From contig NZ_JAZIBG010000031.1 of assembly GCF_036621135.1 (NCBI RefSeq), positions 62,001 to 126,000 of the forward strand: a DNA stretch of 64,000 nucleotides. Direction: 5' to 3'. The translations under genes and the position numbers were made by a program. The notes under the pieces were generated by a model. It made no database searches. It saw only the letters and a list, made by a program, of their open reading frames with translations, and was not told where the DNA came from. The first letter of the stretch is position 1, and each line of letters starts with the position of its first letter. The DNA is from Aquincola agrisoli. Its GTDB lineage: Bacteria; Pseudomonadota; Gammaproteobacteria; Burkholderiales; Burkholderiaceae_C. Shown here one piece after another: positions 53,381-61,939 of the stretch.

Positions 53381-54292
53381 ATGGCCTTCGACGCCGACAC
53401 GGCACCGGTTTTCCTCGCGGTCATCGACCACGGCTCGTTCTCGGCCGCCGCCCGGGCGCTCGGGCGCGTGCCATCGGCTGTCAGCATGGCGATCGCCAAC
53501 CTGGAGGCGGAGCTCGGGCTGGTGCTGTTCGACCGCGTCGGCCGCGAGCCCCGCCCGACGGCCGCCGCGCTGTCGCTCGCACCGCAGGCCAGGGCGCTGG
53601 TCGCCCAGACGCGGCAGCTGCAGGCGCACGCGCTGTCGCTTTCACAAGGGCTGGAGACCAAGCTGACGCTTGCCATCGCGCCCGAACTGCTGACCGCGCC
53701 CTGGAACCACGTGCTGCAGGCGCTGGCGACGGAATTCCCCGGCCTGGAAGTGGAGGTGCTCGCCGCGCCCCAGGCGGATGCGCTGGCGATGCTGCACAGC
53801 GGCCGCGCGCAGCTCGCGCTGGTGTTCGAGCGCCCGAGCCTCGATGGCCGCGAGGGCTTCGAGGAGATCGATGCCGAGACGCTCGTGCTCGTGGTGGCGC
53901 CCGGCCACCCGGTGCTGCAAGGGCTGCCGGCCGGCGGCGGCCTCTGCGAGCATCACCTGACGGAGACGCGCCAGATCGTCGTTTCCAGCCGCGATCCGGG
54001 GCGTGCGGACACCCGCTTCGAGTTCGCGAGGCAGCGCTGGCGCACCGACAACGCGCTGGCGGCGCTGAACCTGGTGATCGCCGGCGTCGGCTGGGGCTGG
54101 CTGCCGCGCAGCCTCGTGCAGCCGCACGTCGCCGCCGGGCGGCTGGTGGAAATGCCCTTCGAGAACCTGTCGAACGGCATCACGCTGTGGGTGGACGTGG
54201 TCTGGTCGAAGGAGCGGCCGCTGGGCCCGGCCGCGCGCAGCTTCGTCGCGCGGATGCGTGCGCTCAGGAAAGCGCCTTCAGCGCCAGCTTGA
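53381..54292 (+). CDS. LysR-family regulator of the divergent PACE gene
   Basis: A 303-residue LysR protein with the N-terminal helix-turn-helix (VFLAVIDHGSFSAAARALGR, SAVSMAIANLEAELGLVLF) and a substrate-binding domain. Its gene is divergent from the PACE transporter 93 bases away, and the acinetobacter AceR-AceI pair has the same layout, so it likely activates that transporter in response to biocide or polyamine. The 3' end overlaps ruvA by 29 bases tail-to-tail. Confidence 0.88.
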   Translation: MAFDADTAPVFLAVIDHGSFSAAARALGRVPSAVSMAIANLEAELGLVLFDRVGREPRPTAAALSLAPQARALVAQTRQLQAHALSLSQGLETKLTLAIAPELLTAPWNHVLQALATEFPGLEVEVLAAPQADALAMLHSGRAQLALVFERPSLDGREGFEEIDAETLVLVVAPGHPVLQGLPAGGGLCEHHLTETRQIVVSSRDPGRADTRFEFARQRWRTDNALAALNLVIAGVGWGWLPRSLVQPHVAAGRLVEMPFENLSNGITLWVDVVWSKERPLGPAARSFVARMRALRKAPSAPA

Positions 54293-54833
54293 TGCCCTCG
54301 CTGACGCCGACGCCAGCGGGCAGCTTCTTCAGCGAGGCCGCGGCCTCGCGCTCGTTGTAGCCGAGGGCGACCAGCGCCTGGGCGATGTCGGCCTGGGTGT
54401 CGTCGACCGGGGCGGACGGGATCGAAAGATCCGGCCCCAGCTTGCCCTTGAGTTCGAGCAGCAGCCGCTCGGCCGTCTTCTTGCCGATGCCCGGCACCTT
54501 GACCAGCCGGCCGGCCTGCTGCTGGCTCACTGCCTGCGCCAGATCGCCGACCGACAGGCCCGACAGGATCGACAGCGCGGTGCGCGGGCCGACCCCGCTG
54601 ATCTTCACGAGCTGGCGGAAGGTGGCGCGCTCTTCCGAGGTGAGGAAGCCGAACAGCACCTGCGCGTCCTCGCGCACCACGAAGTGCGTGAGCAGCGAGA
54701 CCTTTTCGCCCAGGCCGGGCAGGTTGAAGAACGTGCTCATCGGCACATCGACTTCGTAGCCGACGCCGTGCACGTCGATCAGGATCTGCGGCGGGGTCTT
54801 TTCGGCGATGACGCCAGTGAGTCGTCCGATCAT
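54264..54833 (-). CDS. ruvA: Holliday junction DNA helicase subunit RuvA
   Basis: A 189-residue protein. It begins MIGRLTGVIAEKTPPQILID, has the two helix-hairpin-helix motifs (VKISGVGPRTALSILSGL, KVPGIGKKTAERLLLELKGK) and the C-terminal RuvB-binding domain (LVALGYNEREAAASLKKLP). It binds four-way junctions and loads RuvB. ruvC is not seen. The neighbouring gene on the same strand is a two-component regulator rather than ruvB. Confidence 0.95.
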   Translation of the reverse strand: MIGRLTGVIAEKTPPQILIDVHGVGYEVDVPMSTFFNLPGLGEKVSLLTHFVVREDAQVLFGFLTSEERATFRQLVKISGVGPRTALSILSGLSVGDLAQAVSQQQAGRLVKVPGIGKKTAERLLLELKGKLGPDLSIPSAPVDDTQADIAQALVALGYNEREAAASLKKLPAGVGVSEGIKLALKALS

Positions 54834-54859
54834 GGGCCGGGATTATCCCGGCCTCATGG

Positions 54860-55510
54860 TCACTGGCGGCGGAACAGGCCCAGGCGCTGCGCTTCGAGCG
54901 CCGCCTCGGCACGCGAACTCACGTTGAGCTTGCGGTAGATCTGCTTGACGTAGTCGGCGATGGTGTGGCGCGAGAGATTCAGCTGCACGCCGATCTCCGG
55001 CAGCGTGAAGCCCTTGGCCACGCGCAGCAGCACTTCGCTTTCGCGCTCGGTCAGCGACACGTGCGGCATCAGGTCGGCCTGCGGCTTGGCCTGCTGCGCG
55101 AAGTGCGAGATCACGCGGCGCGCGATCGACGGCGACAGCGGCGGCTCGCCCTGGCTGATGCGCTGCAGCTGCTCGGTGATCAGCTCGCGCGGCTGCTCCT
55201 TCAGGATGTAGCCGTAGGCGCCGGCCTGCAGTGCCGGGAAGAGGTGCTCGTCGTCGTCGTGGATCGTCACCACCACCGACTGCGCGTCGGGCTGCAGCTC
55301 GCGCAGCTTCTCGACGACGTCGCGGCCGGAACCGTCGGGCAGGCCCAGGTCGATCAGCGCGAGATCGAACTGCACCGCCTGGACGAGCGAGATCGCGTCG
55401 TGCACGCGCGCGCTTTCGGAGATCTGGGCGTTGGGGAACACCTGCATGACCAGGGCTTTGAGCCAGGCGCGGATCTCGGGCAGATCTTCGAGCAGCAGGA
55501 TGGTTTTCAT
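54860..55510 (-). CDS. NarL/LuxR-type response regulator
   Basis: A 216-residue regulator with a receiver domain (LLLEDLPEIRAWL, phospho-acceptor Asp54 in LIDLGLPDGSG, YILKEQPRE) and a LuxR helix-turn-helix (LTERESEVLLRVAKG, LSRHTIADYVKQIYRKL). It lies 46 bases downstream of the 7TM sensor kinase gene on the same strand and is its partner. Targets are unknown. Confidence 0.9.
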   Translation of the reverse strand: MKTILLLEDLPEIRAWLKALVMQVFPNAQISESARVHDAISLVQAVQFDLALIDLGLPDGSGRDVVEKLRELQPDAQSVVVTIHDDDEHLFPALQAGAYGYILKEQPRELITEQLQRISQGEPPLSPSIARRVISHFAQQAKPQADLMPHVSLTERESEVLLRVAKGFTLPEIGVQLNLSRHTIADYVKQIYRKLNVSSRAEAALEAQRLGLFRRQ

Positions 55511-55556
55511 GGCATGGCCTTGCGGGCGGGGGAGAACTGCTTATCGTGGCGAACGC

Positions 55557-57503
55557 TCACGAACTTGAGGCATGGGGCTCGAGCGGGAGTGTGAGTCGTA
55601 TCACGGTTCCGTAGCCGGGTCCAGATTCGACGAGGCATTGCCCCTGTAACTGTTTGGCGCGGTGTTTCATGCTCGACATGCCGTGGCCGCGGTCGAGCCG
55701 GCCGTCCAGCTCGAGCGGAATGCCCTTGCCGTTGTCCTGGATGACGAACTGGAAGTCGCCCTCCGCGATCGTGCAGCGCACCTTGCACTGCGACGCCCCG
55801 CTGTGCTTGATGATGTTGCTCACCGCCTCGCGCAGGATGCGCGTGGTCTGCACGTAGGCGCGGGCGGACAGCACTTGCGGCACGTCGTCGGTCGGTGAAC
55901 TCCATTCCCCCTCCATGCCGGCCTGGCCGAGGCGGGAGACGACCTCGGCGCGCCAGTCGCCCAGCGCGTCGATCAGCCGCACCGCGCGCCCCGTGAGGCC
56001 GCGCACCGATAGCCGCATCTCTTCCAGCGCCTCGCGGGCGAGGGTCGAGATGCGCTCGTTGTCGCTGGTGTGCACGATGGTCAGCAGCTTGGCACCGAGG
56101 TCGTCGTGGAGGTCGGCCGCGATGCGCTTGCGCTCGCGCTCCGTCACCTGCTCGACACGCAACTCCGCCATTTCGGCGAAGGTGCGCTCGATCTCGGCGG
56201 TGGCCTCCTTGACACGCTGCTCGAGCGTCTCGCGGCCCGCTTCGGCCGCCTGCAGCGCCCGGCCGTGCTGCGACGTGAGGCGCAACCCGGTGAACACGAA
56301 GAGCACCGGGATGGCCATGTGCGACAGCAGCTGCCAGCCGGTGGCCAGCGGGCCGCGCTGCTGCGCGATCTCGAGGGCCGCCATCACCGCGGCCGCCCCC
56401 AGCGTGACCGCGGCGGCGAGCATGCGCTGGCGGCGGGTCTGCCAGGTGGACCACAGCAGCCAGCCGACCGCGGCCGCCACCTCGACCAGCAGCACCGCAT
56501 ACCAGGAGGTGGCCAGCATGTGCAGCCGGTTGGCCCCGCCCAGCAGCAGCGTGGCCGGCACGACGACGCACTGCGCGTAGAGCGCCGCCGTGACCGGCCG
56601 CGAGTGCACCCCGCCGTAGCGCAGCACGAACTGGACCGCCGCCAGCGTCACCACCGGCATGCAGGCGACGACCAGCAGCTCGGCGTCGTAGCTCGGCAGC
56701 GGCACGTCGCGCCACCAGAGCCGGGCCGTCACCGCCGCCCAGCCGAGCGACAGCGCCCCGAAGTACGCCAGGTGCCGCTCCCGCACGTTGACCAGGCCGA
56801 GCACCAGCAGCATGCCGCCCAGCAGCGCCAGCGTCGCGCTGGCGGCCTGCGGCAGGGAGACGTCGATCGCATGCTCGGTGGCATGCAGGCGGGCCATCTC
56901 CTCGTAGGGGCCCACCTGCAGCGCGGACAGGCCCCCTGCGCGCTGCCACGACGCGACACGTTCCAGCGGATGGCCGGCCACCTTGATGTCCAGCAGGTTG
57001 CCCTGCGCGCGCAGCAGCACGGCCGGCAGCGCGACGAGCTGGGGGTGCTGGCAGTTGTGCGTCAGCGGCTCCGTCATCCGGCCGCCCACGTGCAGCAGCT
57101 GTCCGTTCAGATAGACCTCGGCGTTGGAGCACACGCGCTCGATGAACAGGCCCAGCAGCGCGCCGCTCTCCCGCACGCCGGGCGCGTTGAACGCCGCGCG
57201 GTACCACACGGGCCCGACGTGCCGCGGCCGTGTTTCGGACCAGTCATCCGGCAGCTTCACCGGCCAGGTCGGGGTGGCCACGGGGAACAGCAGCGAGTCG
57301 GATTCGGCGCTGAGCGCCTCGGTGAGCGTGAGCGACTGCGCCGCGGCCGCCGGCAGGGCCAAGGCCAGGCCCAGGAGGCAGGCCAGCCACAGCGCGATCC
57401 ATGGCCTGGCCAGGTGCGGCAGGCCGGCGGCGATGCGCCGGGCGGCGCCGGGCCGGGCCCCCTCCTTGCGGACATACGACGGGCGAAGGCGGACTGCAGG
57501 CAT
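55557..57503 (-). CDS. 7TM sensor histidine kinase (HisKA_3 type)
   Basis: A 648-residue membrane kinase. A signal helix (about 35-56) precedes an extracytoplasmic domain to about 215 with the carbohydrate-binding-like YRAAFNAPG and EVYLNGQLLHVGG, then six or seven transmembrane helices (225-410), as in the 7TMR-DISM group. A coiled coil (about 415-460) leads to His466 in IAADLHDDLGAKL and a HATPase domain (REAVSNIIKHSG, DNGKGIP, GHGMSSM). The start is ATG 57503, divergent from phoH by 60 bases. The signal it senses is unknown. Confidence 0.9.
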   Translation of the reverse strand: MPAVRLRPSYVRKEGARPGAARRIAAGLPHLARPWIALWLACLLGLALALPAAAAQSLTLTEALSAESDSLLFPVATPTWPVKLPDDWSETRPRHVGPVWYRAAFNAPGVRESGALLGLFIERVCSNAEVYLNGQLLHVGGRMTEPLTHNCQHPQLVALPAVLLRAQGNLLDIKVAGHPLERVASWQRAGGLSALQVGPYEEMARLHATEHAIDVSLPQAASATLALLGGMLLVLGLVNVRERHLAYFGALSLGWAAVTARLWWRDVPLPSYDAELLVVACMPVVTLAAVQFVLRYGGVHSRPVTAALYAQCVVVPATLLLGGANRLHMLATSWYAVLLVEVAAAVGWLLWSTWQTRRQRMLAAAVTLGAAAVMAALEIAQQRGPLATGWQLLSHMAIPVLFVFTGLRLTSQHGRALQAAEAGRETLEQRVKEATAEIERTFAEMAELRVEQVTERERKRIAADLHDDLGAKLLTIVHTSDNERISTLAREALEEMRLSVRGLTGRAVRLIDALGDWRAEVVSRLGQAGMEGEWSSPTDDVPQVLSARAYVQTTRILREAVSNIIKHSGASQCKVRCTIAEGDFQFVIQDNGKGIPLELDGRLDRGHGMSSMKHRAKQLQGQCLVESGPGYGTVIRLTLPLEPHASSS

Positions 57504-57563
57504 GGATGGACGATTGTGCAGGACGGTCGTGGTCCAGGGAGGATCGGCCGTCGGCGCGACAAT

Positions 57564-58583
57564 GTGAACAGATTCTCGAAAGCCGAGCCCGACGCCTTGA
57601 TCCTCCGACACGCCTTCATCCCGCCCGACAACCAACGCCTGGCCAACCTGTGCGGCACGCTCGACGAACACCTGCGGGCGATCGAGGCCGCCTTCGGCGT
57701 GCGTGTCGCCCGCCGCAACGAGTCGTTCCGTGTCGAGGGGCCCAAGCAGCCTGCCGAGCGGGCGGTGATGCTGCTGCAGTCGCTGTACGACCGCGCGCGC
57801 CGGCCCATCCCGCCGGAGAGCTTCCAGCTCGCCCTCGCGCAAGCCTCGCAGGGCGCCGCAGGCCGGCGGCGGGAGGCCGCCGATGGCGACGCGCAGGGCG
57901 GCCCCGACGACGGCGAGGTGGTGCTGCAGACCCGCCGCGCCGACCTGCAGGGCCGCACGCCGAACCAGCAGCTCTACCTGCGCAACATCCTCGACCACGA
58001 CATCACCTTCGGCATCGGCCCGGCGGGCACCGGCAAGACCTTTCTCGCGGTGGCCTGCGCGGTCGATGCGCTGGAGCGCAACCAGGTGCAGCGCATCGTG
58101 CTGACGCGCCCGGCGGTCGAGGCCGGCGAGCGCCTGGGCTTCCTGCCGGGCGACCTGACCCAGAAGGTCGACCCCTACCTGCGCCCGCTGTACGACGCGC
58201 TGTACGACCTGATGGGCTTCGACCGCGTCACCAAGGCGTTCGAGAAGGGCACGATCGAGATCGCGCCGCTGGCCTTCATGCGCGGCCGCACCCTGAACCA
58301 CGCCTTCGTGATCCTCGACGAGGCGCAGAACACCACCGGCGAGCAGATGAAGATGTTCCTCACCCGCATCGGCTTCGGTGCCAAGGCCGTGGTGACGGGC
58401 GACGTCAGCCAGATCGACCTGCCCAAGGGCACCCTCAGCGGCCTCATCGAGGCCGAGCGCGTGCTGCGCCGGGTGCGCGGCATCGCGATGACACGCTTCA
58501 CCGCGGCCGACGTGGTGCGGCATCCGCTGGTCGCCCGCATCGTCGAGGCCTACGAGGCGGCGGACGGCGGGGACGGCCCGTGA
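57564..58583 (+). CDS. phoH: PhoH-family ATPase
   Basis: A protein of about 339 residues. The N-terminal KH-like region (LCGTLDEHLRAIEAAFGVRV) is followed by a P-loop GIGPAGTGKTFLAVACAV, RPAVEAGERLGFLPGD and Walker B VILDEAQNTT. PhoH/YbeZ proteins pair with YbeY in RNA maturation, and ybeY follows with a GTGA overlap. The start is uncertain: GTG 57564 is used, but a TTG about 33 bases on gives the usual LILRHAF start. Confidence 0.92.
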   Translation: MNRFSKAEPDALILRHAFIPPDNQRLANLCGTLDEHLRAIEAAFGVRVARRNESFRVEGPKQPAERAVMLLQSLYDRARRPIPPESFQLALAQASQGAAGRRREAADGDAQGGPDDGEVVLQTRRADLQGRTPNQQLYLRNILDHDITFGIGPAGTGKTFLAVACAVDALERNQVQRIVLTRPAVEAGERLGFLPGDLTQKVDPYLRPLYDALYDLMGFDRVTKAFEKGTIEIAPLAFMRGRTLNHAFVILDEAQNTTGEQMKMFLTRIGFGAKAVVTGDVSQIDLPKGTLSGLIEAERVLRRVRGIAMTRFTAADVVRHPLVARIVEAYEAADGGDGP

Positions 58584-59017
58584 TCACGCTGTCGCTGCAG
58601 CAACCCGACGGGCGCCACCGGCCGCTGCTGCCGCGGCACCGGGTGATGCGCTGGCTGCGCGCCGCGCTCGGAGGGCCAGCGGAAATCACCGTGCGCATCG
58701 TCGATGCCGAGGAAGGCCAGGCGCTCAACCGCGAATTCCGCAGCCGCGACTACGCCACCAACGTGCTGACCTTTGACTACCAGCACGCGCCGGTGGTGGT
58801 CGCGGACCTGGTGCTGTGCGCGCCGGTCGTCGAGCGCGAGGCGCGGGAGATGGGCCTGCCGGTCGCCGACCACTATGCGCACCTCCTGGTGCACGGCGCG
58901 CTGCATGCGCAGGGGCACGACCACGAGGACGATGCCGAGGCCGAGGCGATGGAGGCCCGGGAGCGCGAGATACTGCGCGGGCTGGGGCTGCACGACCCCT
59001 ACCCTATCGTCGACTGA
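58580..59017 (+). CDS. ybeY: endoribonuclease YbeY
   Basis: A 145-residue zinc metalloendoribonuclease for 16S rRNA 3' maturation and ribosome quality control. The conserved NREFRSRDYATNVLTF and the zinc motif HGALHAQGHDHEDD are present. The GTG start at 58580 overlaps the phoH stop. In many species corC/lnt follow; here the next gene is convergent hemB. Confidence 0.95.
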   Translation: MITLSLQQPDGRHRPLLPRHRVMRWLRAALGGPAEITVRIVDAEEGQALNREFRSRDYATNVLTFDYQHAPVVVADLVLCAPVVEREAREMGLPVADHYAHLLVHGALHAQGHDHEDDAEAEAMEAREREILRGLGLHDPYPIVD

Positions 59018-59029
59018 CCGGCGGCCCGG

Positions 59030-60049
<1,020 letters not shown>

Positions 60050-60154
60050 GGGGCGGCTTTCTGCGGCGAAGTCAAGCAGCGGATTCGGCAGCCTGCTGGT
60101 TTGTCCTCGTTTCTACGCTGTAACAAACGCCGTTCAAGCCGCTAAAATCACACA

Positions 60155-60265
60155 TGAATGGTATCCGCAAGGTGTCCATTCCCTGCTTTTCCTCCCTGAG
60201 CAGGTGCCTTGGCGCTATAGGCGAAAAGGTTTTGCAGCCCCGGCCTGGCCGGGGCGCTTCTTTTT
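60155..60265 (+). ncRNA. candidate small RNA or hemJ leader attenuator
   Basis: A -10 TAAAAT at 60143-60148 would start a transcript near 60155 that folds into four stems. H1: GAATGG/CCATTC (60156-60181) with GCAA in the loop centre. H2: CCTGCT/AGCAGG (60182-60204) with loop TTTCCTCCCTG, which carries CCTCC, an anti-Shine-Dalgarno sequence. H3: CCTT..CGC/GCG..AAGG (60207-60229). H4: the intrinsic terminator at 60237-60265. The -35 is poor. The terminator ends 20 bases before the hemJ ATG, so this is either a free sRNA or an attenuator of hemJ. I recognise no known family. Confidence 0.4.
60237..60265 (+). terminator. strong intrinsic terminator upstream of hemJ
   Basis: Perfect 8-base all-GC arms GCCCCGGC/GCCGGGGC around CTG, followed by GCTTCTTTTT. 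Direction is plus by its T-run. No plus-strand gene ends upstream of it: the neighbour hemB starts on the minus strand at 60049. It must therefore end a short RNA or act as a conditional terminator for hemJ. Confidence 0.88.
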
Positions 60266-60285
60266 GCGCTGTCCATAATGGCCCG

Positions 60286-60714
60286 ATGAGTTCCTCGTAC
60301 CTGTGGGTCAAGGCCTTTCACCTCGTCTTCGTCGCGAGCTGGTTTGCAGGCCTCTTCTATCTGCCGCGCATCTTCGTCAACCTGGCGCAGGTGCCGCCCG
60401 ACAGCCACGCCGAACGGGAGCGCCTGCTGGTGATGGCGAGGCGGCTGCTGCGTTTCACGACGCTGCTGGCCATCCCCGCATTGCTGCTCGGCCTGGTGCT
60501 GTGGCTGGGCTACGGCGTCCAGGGCGGCTGGCTGCATGCCAAGCTGCTGTTCGTCGTGCTCGTGCTGGGCTACCACCACGCCTGCGGCCTGCTGCTGCGC
60601 AAGTTCGAGTCCTTCTCCAACCGCCGCAGCGAGCGCTGGTTCCGCGTCTTCAACGAAAGCGCGGTGCTGCTGTTCATCGCGATCGTGGTGCTGGTCGTCG
60701 TCAAGCCCTTCTGA
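60286..60714 (+). CDS. hemJ: HemJ/CopD-like protoporphyrinogen oxidase
   Basis: A 142-residue membrane protein with four helices. The start SSSYLWVKAFHLVFVASWFA carries the conserved histidine, then GLFYLPRIFVN and LHAKLLFVVLVLGYHHACG follow, as in HemJ. This membrane enzyme oxidises protoporphyrinogen IX to protoporphyrin IX. ATG 60286 is chosen from the conserved N-terminus; the frame stays open back to ATG 60154 but that extension is terminator and leader sequence. Adjacent hemB supports the role. Confidence 0.88.
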   Translation: MSSSYLWVKAFHLVFVASWFAGLFYLPRIFVNLAQVPPDSHAERERLLVMARRLLRFTTLLAIPALLLGLVLWLGYGVQGGWLHAKLLFVVLVLGYHHACGLLLRKFESFSNRRSERWFRVFNESAVLLFIAIVVLVVVKPF

Positions 60715-60718
60715 CAGC

Positions 60719-61861
60719 GTGGTGGGCAGTGCATCGGTCCGCCAGGGCAGTTCGGCGACACCGCTGGCGCTGGTGTATGCGCTGCTCATCGTCTACGCCA
60801 GCCTGTACCCGTTCAGTTCGTGGCGATGGCCCGCCGGGCACGAGTTCCTCGACCTGATGCGGCTGCCCTGGCCGCGCTGGCGAGACCGCTTCGACGAGGT
60901 CGCCAACCTGCTGGGCTACCTGCCGCTGGGTGCGCTGCTGTACGGCGCGGTCGTGCGCAGCGGCGGCCGGGCGTGGGCGGCTGCGCTGCTGGCCGTGCTG
61001 CTGCCGGCGGGGCTGTCGTATTCGATGGAGGTCACGCAGACCTTCCTCGCGTCGCGCGTGCCCTCGCTGCGCGACTGGGTGCTCAACGCGGCTGGCGCCG
61101 CCGCCGGCATGCTGGTGGCCGCCGCGGCGCACCGCCTGGGCTGGGTCGAGCGCTGGCAGGCGATGCGCCAGCGCTGGTTCGTCCGCCAGAGCGCCGGCGC
61201 CATCGCGCTGCTGCTGCTCTGGCCGGTGGGCCTGCTGTTCCCGCAGCCGGTTCCGCTGGGCGTGGGCCAGGTGGGCGACGAGCTGCGGCAGGTCGTGCTG
61301 GCCGCACTCGCCGACACGCCCTGGCAGGACGCCGTGCCGGCCTGGTTCATGCCACCCACCGGCGCGGCGGACACGCCGCTGTCGCCCTTGCACGAAGGCG
61401 CCTCGATCGCGCTCGGCCTGCTCGGCCCCTGCCTGGTGGCCTTCGCGGTCACCGCGCGGGGCTGGCGGCGCGTGGTGCTCGCGGCGGGGGCGGCGGGGCT
61501 GGCCTTCGGCGCCACCACGCTGTCCACCGCGCTCAACTTCGGGCCCGACCATGCGCTGAGCTGGCTCACGCCGGTGAGCCTGCCGGCGCTCGCGTGGGGC
61601 CTGGGCCTGGCGATGCTGTGCTCGCTGGCGGGCCGGCGGCTGGCGGCCGCGCTGGGGCTGATGGCCCTGAGCGCGATGGTGGCGCTCGTCGCGCAGGCGC
61701 CGTCCGACCCCTACTTCGCCGCCAGCCTCCAGGCCTGGGAGCAGGGCCGCTTCATCCGCTTCCACGGCCTGGCGCGCTGGCTGGGGTGGTTGTGGCCCTA
61801 CCTGGCGATGCTGTGGCTGCTGTCGCGCCTGACCGCGCGCCACGACGATCCCTCGGGGTGA
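60719..61861 (+). CDS. VanZ-family membrane protein with extended C-terminus
   Basis: A protein of about 380 residues with many hydrophobic helices. The VanZ-like domain is in the first 140 residues (YPFSSWRW, DEVANLLGYLPLG, SYSMEVTQTFLASRVPSLRDW, LNAAGAAAG). The C-terminal 200 residues add four more helices and a periplasmic loop not found in short VanZ proteins. VanZ itself gives teicoplanin resistance; the role of these longer members is unknown. The start is GTG 60719 or 60722, 4-7 bases after hemJ. Confidence 0.8.
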   Translation: MVGSASVRQGSSATPLALVYALLIVYASLYPFSSWRWPAGHEFLDLMRLPWPRWRDRFDEVANLLGYLPLGALLYGAVVRSGGRAWAAALLAVLLPAGLSYSMEVTQTFLASRVPSLRDWVLNAAGAAAGMLVAAAAHRLGWVERWQAMRQRWFVRQSAGAIALLLLWPVGLLFPQPVPLGVGQVGDELRQVVLAALADTPWQDAVPAWFMPPTGAADTPLSPLHEGASIALGLLGPCLVAFAVTARGWRRVVLAAGAAGLAFGATTLSTALNFGPDHALSWLTPVSLPALAWGLGLAMLCSLAGRRLAAALGLMALSAMVALVAQAPSDPYFAASLQAWEQGRFIRFHGLARWLGWLWPYLAMLWLLSRLTARHDDPSG

Positions 61862-61939
61862 CCCGCAGGCGGGGCCCGGCGGGCACCGCCTTGTGCACAA
61901 TCGAAAGTCACCCTCTTCTGCGTGGAACGAGAGAGCCGC

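Noticed and set aside
60154..60285. Upstream ATG 60154 as the true hemJ start
   Set aside because: The extra 44 residues would be encoded by stem-loops and a strong terminator, and the conserved HemJ N-terminus begins at ATG 60286.
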